DNA from: Parapristionchus giblindavisi
Taxonomy: Eukaryota; Nematoda; Chromadorea; Rhabditida; Diplogasteridae
Direction: 5' to 3'
NCBI GenBank assembly: GCA_943737045.1
Contig: CALSFV010000086.1
Location: forward strand, 335,187 to 399,186
Length of the DNA: 64,000 bases
Below, one piece after another: positions 47,816 through 60,763 of this stretch. The notes under the pieces were generated by a model that did no database searches, was not told where the DNA came from, and worked only from the letters and a program-made list of their open reading frames with translations. The position numbers and the translations under genes were made by a program. Numbering within the stretch: position 1 is the stretch's first letter; the number at the start of each line of letters is the position of its first letter.

Positions 47816-48099
47816 AGTAAATTTGTTTGTTATGGAGTCTAAGAACAGTCAATTCTAGTTCAAAGCGATCTATTCTGTCTCTTTCAACATAAAAAAAAGT
47901 TTGAGAAATGAACAGAAGTATGGCTTTACATATAAAAATCTCTGTCAATTAGCAGAGAAATCATGGTAAGGGTGTAAATGTCTCTGAAGGTGATGTGAAT
48001 ACAAGAGAAAAGTCGTAAAATAGAAAGGAGTGTAGTCGGAGAGATAAGACTCATCTTCCTACATTGTTTCCTTCTCTCAGCCCCACTCCACAATCCATT
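47816..48099. other. Intergenic between the two secreted-protein genes
   Basis: About 280 bp with no exon resemblance. It should contain the promoter or a trans-splice acceptor for the gene starting at 48100; CTTCTCTCAG at 48071-48080 is a candidate acceptor 20 nt upstream of the start codon. Confidence 0.35.
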
Positions 48100-51000
48100 A
48101 TGATTCTTCTCTTTGTACTATTTGGTAGGTTATCAATGACACTATCTTTTTTTATAATTTACGTGGCCAAAATTGAAATACAAAGGTTCTGGGAACTATT
48201 GAAATTCATTTATAACAGTCGTTTTATGATAAAATACAAAATTCTCCACTCCGGTTGTGCTCTTCGACTTTTGGTGTTTAAATTCTGTTCAAGAAAGAAA
48301 AATTTCCATCTGGTATTATTATTACTGCAGACTTGAAACGTATTTCAGGATTGTGCGTTCCATCAGTTTTGTCTGACAATGCAGGAACAACTGGCACAGA
48401 GTTTAGGGTTGTTTTTCCTCGAAATTTCGAGGTTTGTCATATCAATCGATAATTCATTCCATGTACTCAATAGTGATCAACGAGTTGTCAAGCTAAACCA
48501 CTTTGCTCTAGTCTTTTGCCACTTATAATGACTTTATCGGAATGATTTTACGGTCATTTACGGGCTCCAATTATCAGGGTCAAAGTGCATTGCAATTTTC
48601 AGCTCAGTTCAACAAATTGTAATCTCTCTATAACCATTGTTAATGGAAACAAGGATCCGGTCCAAGTTCAAGTATCATATTATGCTGGACTGTATGACTA
48701 TAACAGTCTTACTCATAATCTATACACTGTACCCGCCGAAGGCCTTTTTGAGGTTATTCATCTTTTTAACGCTTTTTGATCAACAAAATTCAGGAAAAAT
48801 AAAGAAAAAATATACAAAAAAATGAATTGATTTATGATCTTTGATCTTTATTCTCGTTTCCTTCAGTTTGACGAAATAACTTAATCTTTGATCTCAGGCT
48901 TTCTTCCCTCATTTTGATGCATGGGAGTATATGAATGGAGGTCTTCAATCACAATTCGATACTCGTATTGTCGTCACTACGAGTATTCCCATTACACTCT
49001 ATGCTAATAACTATCAAAAAGATGGATATGGAGACACTTATCTAGGTTATAAAAATTATTATTATAAATAACAATATTTTGATGTATTGTTTGATGGAAT
49101 ATCCGAGGAGATTTTCAACGTTCTATGTACTGATAAGAAATTTTATTATTTTTTCCTTAAAAATTTCAAAATTTATGTTTATTGAGATATGTAGTTAATA
49201 GTTTCAATCTATAACTATTATCCTATATCGATTTCAGTACTTCCGTATACTATGGCGGGTACATCCTATTCTCTCACTCTTCCCTCAGCAGCTTCTCTAC
49301 AGAATGGAGTCATTCAATACTCGATCATCTATATCATTCCAACGAGAAAAGATGTCAATGTTGAAATAACGAATGGAGATTACACATACAAGAAATTGGT
49401 AAAATAACCTTATTAATCGATCTGATAGATAACTAAAAATATTACGTCATATCATAAGTCTTTTCCATTTTGAGTATGATGTATTTGTACTTTTGCCCCA
49501 CATGTTTCTTCCAACCATACGGTGGCTTTTCCAGTTGAGTTTCACGTTGAAAATATTTATATGAATAACAATGTAGAGTGTTGTTCTGATACCTCTTATT
49601 CTTATATAACTAAAGTATAATATTAATGAAAGTATTTGAAAGTTTAAACATACTATTTTCAGATACCTTTCGCAATCGGAACAAATCTGTACTACTATTC
49701 AGTTCCTTATAACATCAGACCATATGATCCCTCATTTTATATCACTGGTTGGTAAAGGAAATCGTTATTGTCTTTTCAAAATTCATTCAGTTGGATGATC
49801 GTCAAGTTTTATTAAAATCAAGTTATTAGTTGAAACAACTAAAGGATAAAAATCAATAATGCCCAGTATTAAATCAATATTGACAGGAGACAATGACTTC
49901 CTTGTCGTCGCAGCTGTTTCATGTCTTCCTACGACAACTCAAACTTGTGATTATGCTGCATTTATGCCTACTCCTATTGCTAATAAGGGTAAGAACATCT
50001 ACGGATAACTTTCTTTTTTTTTTATTCGAAAATGTATTGAAGCTGATTTTGGTCAGAATATTAATTTTTATCTGATGAATACATTTCTGCACAATTTCAG
50101 CTTGTGACTCACCTGATCCCCTTCAGGACTTCCATCCAACAGATCTTGTCAATGCACGAAGCTTCTCTCTCACTCCACCACTTAAGGTAGACTCACTTCA
50201 ATAATCATTCTAATCTATAACAATTAATCAATCATACATAGAATCAATAATCACACTTTTCGAAAATATCTAATTACAGGATTGTGGGGCTTCCTCAGTG
50301 ACACTCTTCAACGACAATTCCAATTCGAATACTACTCTATCTGCTTCTATCTATAGTGTACCTGGTATCATTGGAGACAGAGTCGTCTTCCTTTCAGAGT
50401 AATGTCGTTCAATATTTGTCATTATTAGCAAAAGAAAGAAAAGTACTTTGTTAGAAATGGTATATGAAATGAAGAGACTAGGGTTGCCTAGATGGGCTTT
50501 AAAAGATCCTGCGACCTTTGCACTTGAAATGCACAAAGCTGCTAGCCATAATCGTATCCAACATTAAAATTCGTTGATTCAGAACCACAAAGATCCAACC
50601 AATCAGAATTGGAGGATTACCCGGTAATGGAGGAGCATTCCTTACTAATGTACCCAGTACTACTCAATTTGTACCTGGTTTGTTTATTTTGAATCCTTTT
50701 CTTGCAAAAAATATGATGTAGAGTAACACATTCAACACTACACAAAAATATTTTGAGGCACAACTTATTTCCAAACTCGTTCTGAGGATGCAACACTATG
50801 GATTGTGACTGATGCATTAGCATCACTTACAATGAGGCTAGATGGGGTTTGTACATAATATTCTGCTCAAAAGTTGTAAAATTAACAGAAAAAGAAGTGA
50901 GAGAGTGTGTAAAACGAGGAGAGATTTCTCTTTCACTTTTATTTTTGCGACTTTTGAATAGTGCTTAATTTAACAATTTATTGTAAAACTTTCAAAACTT

Positions 51001-51929
51001 TCAAGCCTATTATATAGAGTGGGAGCTTACCTTTATTTTTTTCCTTAAAAGTTTCGTTTTTTTAAAGAAATTAATTTTTTCTAATATGCCTATTGCAGGG
51101 AGTTGTCGCATTTTCTCCAGAGATAATCAAGATTAACGGAAACCAATTCCACTTCACTTCTGTGCAGGTATAGACTCTTGAATAGGAGATAAGGTTTCAG
51201 TCTTGAACGATAATTCGAAAGAACTAGATTAATCGTAGCGACATTGCACTAGTGATTCAATATAGCTCTTCTCTGAAACCATCACACATGGGCCCTCCCT
51301 CACTTTTTCCTGAAAACTATTTGCATGTCACTGAGGCTATAGACAAATAATATTATTGAAAACTTTTTGCTGTTATGTATTTTGTAATGACGCGTGTTTA
51401 TTATCTCGGGACATCAAAGTATAATAGTAAACAAAAGTTTTCATTCATCCCTATATGTTCTTTGATGTAAACAATTTATCACATGACACGAATTTTCTAT
51501 TATTCACTAATATGTATATTTAGATATTAACTAAATCTTGTTTATTACATTTATCATCAAATCTCCTTATTTAATCATGTTTTTCAACTTGATTCATTTC
51601 CGATTCACAAAAGTTTGACATTCTCTATGAAAAGCTCATTATTCATTTGATACAATGGAAGTACTGTAAAAGTCTGACATATTCTCTCATTGATATAGTA
51701 CACTCCATTCTATTACTCTTCTAGACCTTTTCGGTTCGATGATTAACACTCATTCTTTCTTATAAAGATGACAATAAGTCTGTGATTACAGGTAAAATCT
51801 CAAACATCCCCAATGGTTCATACACTGATGGCTACGTCGGGAAAGTACATTTTCTACGTGACTGGATCTCTAAGACCAAATCATCTATACGGATTCTACC
51901 CTGCTTTTAATAGTAAGAGCTCTAACTGA
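48100..51929 (+). CDS. Secreted protein with IgGFc-binding-like N-terminal domain
   Basis: The protein is 449 aa from 13 exons: 48100-48124, 48349-48431, 48603-48752, 48898-49045, 49238-49398, 49663-49747, 49887-49988, 50101-50186, 50280-50398, 50583-50677, 50758-50846, 51099-51167 and 51792-51929. Phases agree. It starts with a signal peptide (MILLFVLFGLCVPSVLS). The pattern NAGTTGTEFRVVFPRNF, then VTTSIPITLYANNYQ, GDTYLVLPYTMAGTSY and NDFLVVAAVSCLPTTT matches what I know of IgGFc-binding-protein N-terminal domains of nematode and vertebrate secreted, mucus-associated proteins. There is no membrane anchor. Acceptors are mostly TTTCAG; one is TTTTGAG (50757). It lies on the same strand, downstream of the mucin-like gene. 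Gene model strong; family call moderate. Confidence 0.8.
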
Positions 51930-53034
51930 TATATAGGTCATGAGTCCTTTATGTGGAAGGTAATAAGATGACTATTCTTGTATAATATAGTAGTCGTTGT
52001 CTAGGGTTTCTAATGAGCACGAACCATATTACCTATAGCAAGTAGTAATCGGTACTTTTCAGGTGCTGCTTAATCGAAAACATTTCCCCAAATGATAATG
52101 ATTATAATATATTTGACCAATGATAAAGATGATTTGTTGAAAACATCACAGGTTTATTCATAGAAACAAAATACAAATGCAAAGGGAGATGAAGCTATAA
52201 TGGGATACAAATATACAACGAATCTCTAAAGATCAAAGATCAACAATATGAGAGAATTTTATGAGATTTGAAATAAATTTAATATGGTATATGTTTTCGT
52301 TGAGAACAAATATAATTATTCGAAATGTTTGATATGCTTCTATTTTAGAATCTTTGTGATGTGATTGGGAAATGAACTGAGAGAGAACAGAAAGAGATTA
52401 TCGATTGAATAATTGGTCTTGAGTGGAAATGCTTTCGATTGAAGAGGAACTCTGTGTACGATAATGAAGGATATGGAATCAATCAATAAATGGGCGGGAC
52501 CTTGTGACGAGATTTGGAAAGAGGGGGGTAAAGATGATGGATACCCGAATAAGGATTATTTATGGTGTGGTGAATGGGTGGATGGGATTACGGTAGGTAT
52601 TGATCGATGGAGAGGATGGAACGGAAATGTGAAAAGTGGAACGGAATAATATTGGGGTATCGGCGGGAACCCTGTCGTCTGTGGAGGAACATTCACAGAT
52701 AAACGAAGAAAAATAACTAACGAATCACAAAAAAAGGATGGGAGAGATATTACGGTAATGATTATTCAATCAATAAATCGATATAGTAACAATAATATAT
52801 GAATCAATCGATATATGCTTAGAGAAAAAAATACAGATATACACCGTCTCTATAGGAAAATGGTATTGCTAAGAATATACAAGATATAGGCTGAGAGACG
52901 GAATATAGATGGTTACATTGATTTGCACAAACAATAACACGCACACAAACACAAAAAAACACACACGCAGAAAGGACTATTATATATATAAGAGATCTAC
53001 CGTAATCGTATAATGGGTCAGATGTTGGGTCAGA
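51930..53034. other. Convergent intergenic region; no gene seen
   Basis: Between the stop codons of the plus-strand secreted gene and the minus-strand SOX gene. TACGGTA motifs occur at 52588 and 52753 and TACCGTA at about 53000, plus a CA-rich stretch near 52930-52970. The frame at 52464-52649 has no family resemblance and is not called. Confidence 0.4.
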
Positions 53035-55769
53035 TCACTGATTGGCAATGGCATATTGTGCCATGAGATGATTGAACATTAACGATGAAAGCATGAGATT
53101 ATTGAGATTCGTCGCTCCCAATGGAGATGGAGGTTGTTGTTGTTGCTGTAGGAGACCCAACAGTGGTAGCTGAAATTGTGAAGATTACGGTAGGATACGG
53201 TAGGTAAAACCATATTGGAATACGGTAGGTGATCATTACGGTATACGGTATTATGGTTACGGTACCTGTGAGGACATGAGGGCGGCTACGGTAGCGTCGG
53301 GTGATGCAGAGGCGGCTTTGAGAAGAGAGAAGGAGTCCATGGGGTCGGAAGTAGAGGGATGAGAAGATGAATGAAGGGGAGATGAAGAAGATGATGAGAG
53401 AGTTGATGTGGCCATTGGTAGCGATGCAGTCTGTAATGAGGTTACGGTAATACAATAATCAACAGGGTTACTGTAATCAAGAGATATCGTAATACAAACC
53501 GTCGCAGTAATGTGCTGGGCGGGTTTGGGACTGTAGGGGGCGGGGCGAGTCTTTCTCTTTCTTGGACGATATACGTAGTTGGGATGCTCACGGAACAACT
53601 CGTCGCGAAGTTCTTTCGCCTGGAAAGATCAAAGATCAATCAGGGATCAAACTACAAAGATTAAAGATCACAAACCTTTTGGACAAATGGCGCTTTTTGA
53701 TCATCGTTCATCTCTCTCCATTCAACACCGAGGGCTTTACTGATCAAAGAGTTGTGCACCTGAACAAATCAAAGATCAAAGATCAGAATAAAAATTTAAA
53801 GATCAAAGATCAAAGTTCAAGCTACACCATACCTTGCTGCTCGTGGCAGTGATCTCAGCGCGTCGCATCTGTGCCCAGACCTAGAACATTATCAATTTGA
53901 TTCTCATCGATTATTGATCGATTATTGATCATTGATCGATTAGTATTCGTCCCCGTATCGAGTCATTTGCCATCTGTTCTATTTGTTGTATGAGAATAAG
54001 AAAGACGGGGACGAGGAGGTTAAAGAGAGAGAAAGAATAGACCTTTTTCCCCATTCTCCTGTCATTTCTCTTGTCATCTTGAAAACCATTGTTAGTACAA
54101 TACTCGAATACAATGCAAGATACACTTACTCTCTTCTATACCTTCTCTTTTGCCACGAAACAGAACAAACATACCTACCTTCTTCTATTCAATATCTAAT
54201 CCACTAGTGTCACACACAATGAGACTACGGTAGTAGCGATTTACCAAATGGTTACGGTAGACTCACCATAAATGCGTTCATGGGTCGTTTAATCTTCTCG
54301 CCAGTCGGTGTACGATCAGGTCCGAAGGGGCAGATATCGATTGAGGATACGGTAGATGTGGGTTGAGATCCAGAGGATGTAGTAGATGAGGAATCAGAAG
54401 TGGGAGGAGGAGTGGGGAAGTCGGGCATGGTTACGTCTATCTGGAATGATGATGATGAGGATGAGGAATGAGAGAGGGAAGAGAGCAGAAGAGACGGCAG
54501 AGATAGAGATAGACAAGAGATCTAAGAATGGAGAAGAGACGGAAGAGACGAGAGAGTGAAGAGCTTAAGAGAGACGGATAGAGAAATAGACAGACTAGAA
54601 GACGCCGCAGTATGATATGAATCGGTACCGTATCCCTGGTCATAATACGGTACTCGATGTACCTAATATAATATGAGTAATTGAAGAAATGATAAAGTGT
54701 TTGTGACTGAGAGTATGGAGAAGGAGAAATAAAGAAGAAGAAGAAGAATGAAGGAACAAAACAGACGATGACTACTAACATTACAAGTAATAGTGCATTG
54801 TTCTCAACTTAAAAGATATGCGATCAGACTACGATAGGCTACGGTAGATAGGACTGAATACGGTAGTCTGGAATCCTAGACTGCAGATTGAATGATAGTA
54901 ATACTAGTTGAAGTAAAAGTAGGCGTATGATATAATGGAGACTCTTGGGTTATTGATAAAGATGATGAATAGAATAGAATAGAGAGAGAAGAGAAAAGAG
55001 TAGTACATGTACCCTTCTAGTCGTCTATTCATTCATTCTATCTCTACCTCTACCTCTCCCTATGCCTCTACCTCTTCCTCTACCTCTCCTTCTCTCTCTC
55101 CCTCTCCCTCTGCCTCTTCCTCCTTCTATCTATCTCCCTATCTCTCATCTACAACACAAGAATAACACCCATCTATATCTATCTCAATCTCTCCCTCTCC
55201 CTCTCTGCCTCTCCCTCTCTACCTCTTCCTCATCTCTTTTCATCATATGCTACTCCACCGTCATAAAGATTACATTATTATTACTATTAAGGATAAATAA
55301 TAAAAGAAGAAGTAATATGTAAATACGTGTATATCTATATCTCTCCCTTATAATCTCCTTCTTTTCCCCTTTTCTCACATGACATCGTAGTTTCCGAGGC
55401 TTAAGACATCCTTAATCCTAAGGACTGTCTTAATATCACCTTAGCTTTAAGGTCATGGCTTAAGTCGGACGATCCTAAGCATGATTCAGAAAGCGCTGAT
55501 GAATGAATGTAGAAGAAGGAACATGAATGATGACAATGAGATGAGAGAGGGAAGAGGGATAAAGAGATCGGAAGAGAAACAGACAGAATGAGAGATCACG
55601 CAAAAGTGAGAGAGCAACAATGACAAAAAGATGGTGTTCTACATGGAGTACTGCAAATCACTCATAGATGAGAGAGTATATGAAACTGAGAGAGAACAGA
55701 GAAAGAGAGATAGACGAGAGAGTATGGAAATAGTGGAGAGTATACCTTGAGATCAGTCGATGAAGACAT
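53035..55769 (-). CDS. SOX-family HMG-box transcription factor
   Basis: The model gives 249 aa from exons 55769-55746, 54440-54267, 53880-53833, 53759-53676, 53619-53500, 53430-53266 and 53169-53035, nearly all phase 0. The first exon is open further upstream to an acceptor at 55806, so the start may lie farther 5'. Residues about 57-127 form an HMG box: KIKRPMNAFMVWAQMRRAE, VHNSLISKALGVEWREM, KAPFVQKAKELRDELF, EHPNYVYRPRKRK. RPMNAFMVW and HPNYxYRPR are SOX hallmarks. SOX proteins bend DNA at ATTGT-like sites and control development. The usual conserved block between the two halves is altered (EITATSSK), so I cannot assign a SOX group. Flanks are Ser/Thr/Pro-rich; the C-terminus has a short poly-Gln run and a Leu-rich end. 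Confidence 0.88.
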
Positions 55770-57462
55770 CCTTGTAGATGATAAAGAAGACGACTGTCGA
55801 TTGATCTGGAGATAATCAATAATTAGAGAGGTACGGTAGTCTTAGGGTGGGTCAGATGTTGGGACAGATTGGCGACGAACAAACTATAAGCGAAGTAATA
55901 AACGATTGAAGTAGGAAGTACATAAATGGTTTGAATGAGAAAAAGAAGAAGAAGAAAAGATGAGATAATAGAATATGTTAGAGTAGTGTAGTGGTAGGTA
56001 CACATGAAGAGAGAGAGGGAGAGGGAGAGGGAGAAAGGGAGAGGGAGAGGGAGAGGGAGAGGGAGAGGGAGAAAGGGAGAGGGAGAGGGAGAGGGAGAGT
56101 ATAGTCACAAATGATGGTATCTAGTCAATTGAAAGAGAAAAGAGGTTGATCGGGAATCTCTAAAAGAAAGAAGAAAAGAAAGAGGAGGAAGGAACATGAA
56201 TCAACGTACAATCATATCCATTCTATTATATCCTATATCATTTCTTTTATACTATATTATATTCTAATCATAATATATTATATAAAAGAATACTATTATA
56301 AAGAAGTATAATCTAAATAAATATGAAAGAATACAATGGCATTTGCGCTTCGCTGCCCTGCACGTGCTTTGTCCCACACCGAAAAACAATTACCGTACTA
56401 TAATGGATTACGGTATTTCGTGGGATACTGTATAGTCGTCTGAGAAGACAGACGACGATGTCTACAGACGATCATGACGTCACTGTTGACAATGGGTACA
56501 AAGGAGGGAAGGAGATATGGATGAATAATTAGATGAGGTATAAACATTATGTCTGATATGAAGGAGATAATGGAAGAGTCTAGACGGATGATGAAAGATG
56601 AGATGATAAAGGGAATAAGGACTATGATGAATTGAGAGTTCAAAAGGATAAATGGGAAAATGAAGGTATAATGTCAAAAGAGTCCCGATTCAATATGGCA
56701 TTTGAATACTCGGTCAATTAGAAGTATTCAGATGATATGGACTATCAAAGTTGAGGTAAGACAGATGATATGTTCTGACAGAAGTGTTGGATTGACAAAG
56801 TAGACTTGTAACATATGATTTGGACTGACAAAAGTAGAGGAACTGAGTAACCACTGATATTGACAAAACAAGATCGACTATAACAATGAGAGTGGTTTCA
56901 TTCATAAAAGGGAACATAGACACGCCCCTCTAATCAGTCAATTATCAATAGATTAGAAGGAGAGAAGGGATTCCGACGGAAGATGAAGAAAGAAAGCTCT
57001 TGATTGCTTGAGAATACATCTAGAGGGATAGAACATGTGAGAGAGGGAGGGGGAGAGGGAGATAGGGAGAGGGAGAGGGAGAGAGGGAGGGAAAAGTAGA
57101 GGGAGAGGGAGAGAGGGAGAGGGAGAGATCCAAGAGGTAGAGATTCCGGTCAAGAAGGTGTAAATGGAGACAATTAGTCGGCCACTTCTACTGATGATAG
57201 AAAGGCAACACGACGAGAGATGAAAAGGAGAGGGAGGGAGAGTGAGACAGAAAAGGGAGAGGGAGAGATGAAAAGGAGAGGGAGGGATGGGAAGAGGGAG
57301 AGGGAGAGAGCATGCACAGTGATATACCAGTAGATGTACTGTATGAGAATGATAATCATTGAGATAATGAGAAAATAGAAATAGAAAAAAAGTATATGGG
57401 TGTAGAGACGTCTGTGAGAGACAATCATTATGGTAAAGTTCATTCAATATCGTTTGTCATAA

Positions 57463-57574
57463 GTCACACCCCCGAGATAACTTTACTCTCCACTCTGTCA
57501 ACGCTATCTCGAATACAAAGCAAGCGAGAGAGCATTACCAGAGCGGAGAGTTTCAAATTAGCTCGGGGTGTGTC
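57463..57574. mobile_element. 112-bp hairpin MITE
   Basis: The left half GTCACACCCCCGAGATAACT pairs with the right half ending GCTCGGGGTGTGTC. Imperfect pairing continues about 35 bp inward (ACTCTCCACTCTG against CAGAGCGGAGAGT). Non-coding. Confidence 0.6.
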
Positions 57575-57990
57575 TAATGAAAAATTAAGAGATAATGCTT
57601 AAAAGTTCACAACATTCATTTTCGAAACTATTTAGCTATACATGCAAGGAACAAATATCTCAACTATATCATTTATTGTTTTTTTTAACAAAAGAATAAC
57701 AATAAGGATTGTTATCATAAGCTCTATCACTTCCAGTACATTTGTGATAGAGAGAATTAATTGATAGAAAGTATGCCTTTACGGGAAAGAAATGAATCAA
57801 AGTTGAGGTATTTTTAAGATTTCAAAGGTCGAAGGAACGCAAATTTAGTGTGATTTACGAGCAAAACAATGGTGAGTCTCTAGTGCAAGATGAAGAGATA
57901 TGAAGAGATGAAGAAGAGATAGAAGGAAAGAAGGAAGAGGAAGAGAAGATGGTATACAATCTAGTGGAGGTATATCAAAGGAAGAGGACA

Positions 57991-58112
57991 CTTAAAGAGA
58001 GCGTAACCTCTCTGAATGGCCTCTTCATTGCGCACACTATTTTCTGTTCTCTAACAATGAGAGAGCATTGTGCGTCGAAGAGACCATTGAGTGAGGTTAC
58101 GCTCCCTTTAAG
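57991..58112. mobile_element. 122-bp hairpin MITE with CTTAAAG ends
   Basis: The left end CTTAAAGAGAGCGTAACCTC and the right end (read as reverse complement) CTTAAAGGGAGCGTAACCTC are nearly identical inverted repeats. Pairing extends about 45 bp to TTGCGCACA and TTGTGCGTC. Non-coding. Confidence 0.65.
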
Positions 58113-60014
58113 AACCGTTTGTGATATGAATAGAGAGAGAGAGAGGGAGAGGGAGAGACAATATAAAAAGGATACATACCGAGAACGGAAGACTGTCCAT
58201 AGACTCGATTGTTTCGACTAATCAAGATTATTCAAAGATGAACAAAGAGAAGAGTATAATGCAAAGTAGAGAAATATGATAAATACGCATTGATAGCACA
58301 AGGTACAGTATAGTTATATTCCTTTTCTTGAATGGACAGAGTTTATTCAGACACAACATGAGACTCCAAAAGCTCCCATTTTTTACTCTATTACCATCCA
58401 ATCTGGCGATGTATCACCTTACCAAATTTGAAAACACAAAGCCACGAGAATAAACTTCGAATCTCTATATAGGTATCCATGAATAGTGATAACTTTTTGA
58501 GGAAAGTCGTGGTCACAATGGGTGAATTCGGGAAAACAGTGGGCCTATGGTTATGACTTCATAGTTGACGGGTAGTTCATAGTTGATGATTCATTGTGTT
58601 TCATGGATCTCGATTGAATATGACAGAGGAAACTACGATCAAACCCTCACTCAAGGAATGAATTAGAATAACAGAGCCAATTACTGTTTAGAATACGTTT
58701 CTCCCCTTCTCCCTCTTCCTCCTCCTCTTCCTCTCCTCTCTCTCCTTCTCCCTCTTCCTCCACCTTTTCCTCTTCCCCTCCTCTCTCCCCCTCTACTATC
58801 TTTCCTTCTCCCTCTTCCTCTCTCCCTCTCCTTTCCCCCTCTCTCTCCTTCTCCCTCTCCTTCTCCCTCTCCCTCTTCCTCTCAAACAATGGTCATTCGG
58901 TTATCTTTTCATTCAAGGCCGATTCTCTTCGTATATCAGATGAAATGAATGAGACTAATTCAATGATAAAATGAATACTCAGATTACTTCGAACCTTGGA
59001 TTACTGCTCTACCTCTCCCTCTGCCTCTATTCCTCTCCTTCTCTCTCCTTCTCCCTCTACCTCCCCCTCTACCGCTCCCTGTCTACCTCTCCCTCTACCA
59101 CTCTCTCTCCCTCTCTCTCTCTCCACTCCCCCACCTCTTCATCTCTTCTCTGCCTATCTATGAATCTTCTTCATCTCTCTCGATTGAGAGTAAAAGGGGA
59201 ACGAAATCGGTTAAACTGAGACAAAATTGAATAATGTGAATGGGCACAAGAAAGAGGATAGAAGAATGGAAGGGGAACGGTAAGTAAGGAGAGAGGGAGA
59301 GGGAGGGGAGAAAAGGAAGGGGGAGAGGGAGGGGAGGGGAGAAAGGGAGAGGGAGAGAGGGAGGTGAGGGGAGAAAGGGAGAGGGAGAGAAGTGAAGGTA
59401 GAGAGAGAGATGGAGAGAGAGAGAGAGAGTACTTGTAGGGTTACTATCTAGTACCATCTCTTTTCTTTCTCAGTAAAATGACCATCAAGGAGACAATTCC
59501 ACAATGGGAAAATAGAGAATGAAAGGATGGAGGGAGAGGGAGAGGAGAAGGAAAAGGAGAGGAAAGGAAGAGGTGGACCAGGAGTGAGAGGGCGAGAAAG
59601 TCTTCAATACCATTGTTTTTATTGTGATATAAACTACAGTACTCCTCCACATTCATTTGGCGCTCTGTCAAATGAGAAAGACAAGAAGAATTTTGATTGA
59701 GATTAATGATTCAATGATGGGATTGAGGGGGAGAGGGAGAGGGAAGGAATAAGGAGAGGGAGAGGGAGGGAATAAGGAGAGGGAGAGGGAGAGGGAGAGA
59801 CCGAAAGGGGTGGGTTCATTGTTGTGAGTTCTTGACTGGACAATAGTTGCATCTGCTCATGAATAGTAATCGATTGAATGAGAAGAAAGAAGAAGAAATA
59901 CAGTAAGTAGAATATTTATTACTCAAAAGGGAATGGTCTGAGGACACATATCCCGATCTTCACGAAACATACTAATTGTTAATCCATATGCTATGTGGTG
60001 TTCAAGTCATGAAA

Positions 60015-60110
60015 ATAAAAGAAAAGTAGGCGAGAGAGTGTGTAAAACGAGGAAAGTTTTCTTCGATTTTCATTTCTTTTCATTTCTTTTGAACAGAGAC
60101 CATGATGAAC
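60015..60110. repeat. Dispersed repeat around GTGTAAAACGAGG
   Basis: The core GAGAGNGTGTAAAACGAGG followed by a T-rich tail (TTTTCATTTCTTTTGAAC) occurs here and near 50897-50960, 61765-61815 and 62755-62815, with an inverted copy near 60335-60395. The copies are diverged, which points to an old dispersed repeat family. Confidence 0.6.
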
Positions 60111-60721
60111 TGGGTGAATTGGAATATGTTTCATTGAATAACCTTATGGGAATATTCGGAAATGAATTCAATTCTGCTGAGATTCCGTAACAACCTTATT
60201 AATAATTATTATCGATTAAGTCATAAAACAACTTAAGTGTTGATTAAACTTTTAATGCGATCAATTAAAAGAAAAAAATGAAAAGATTTCAATTAGGTTG
60301 TGGTGTGTGTTGTTTAATAGTAACGAACCGAAAATACACTCTCTTCGTTTTGTACACTCTCTCGTCCTTTTTCATTTCTTTTCATAACTTTCGAACAATA
60401 CATAACAATGAAGGATTGTTGTAGTGTTCATACCGTAGTGTATAATAGTTGAGGACAAGAATGGAATACAATGTTGATGTACTTAAAGGGAAGAAGAAGA
60501 AGAAGAATACAAATAAGAATGAGAGAATAATGATTAGAAGGAGGAAGAAATGAAGAACAAAAAGGTCGGCTATTGATATCAGAGGAATTGTTAGAGATAT
60601 TAGGACAGAGGAGGGAGAGGGAAAGAGATTGGAGAGAGGAAAAGGGAGAGGGAGGGATGGAGAGAGAGAGGTGAAAGGGGGGGAGAAAGATGGAGGGAGG
60701 GATAAAGGGAGAGAGGGGCAG

Positions 60722-60763
<42 letters not shown>

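Noticed and set aside
52464..52649. 61-codon plus-strand frame
   Set aside because: No domain or splice support, and it lies downstream of both convergent genes. It is most likely chance or 3' UTR.
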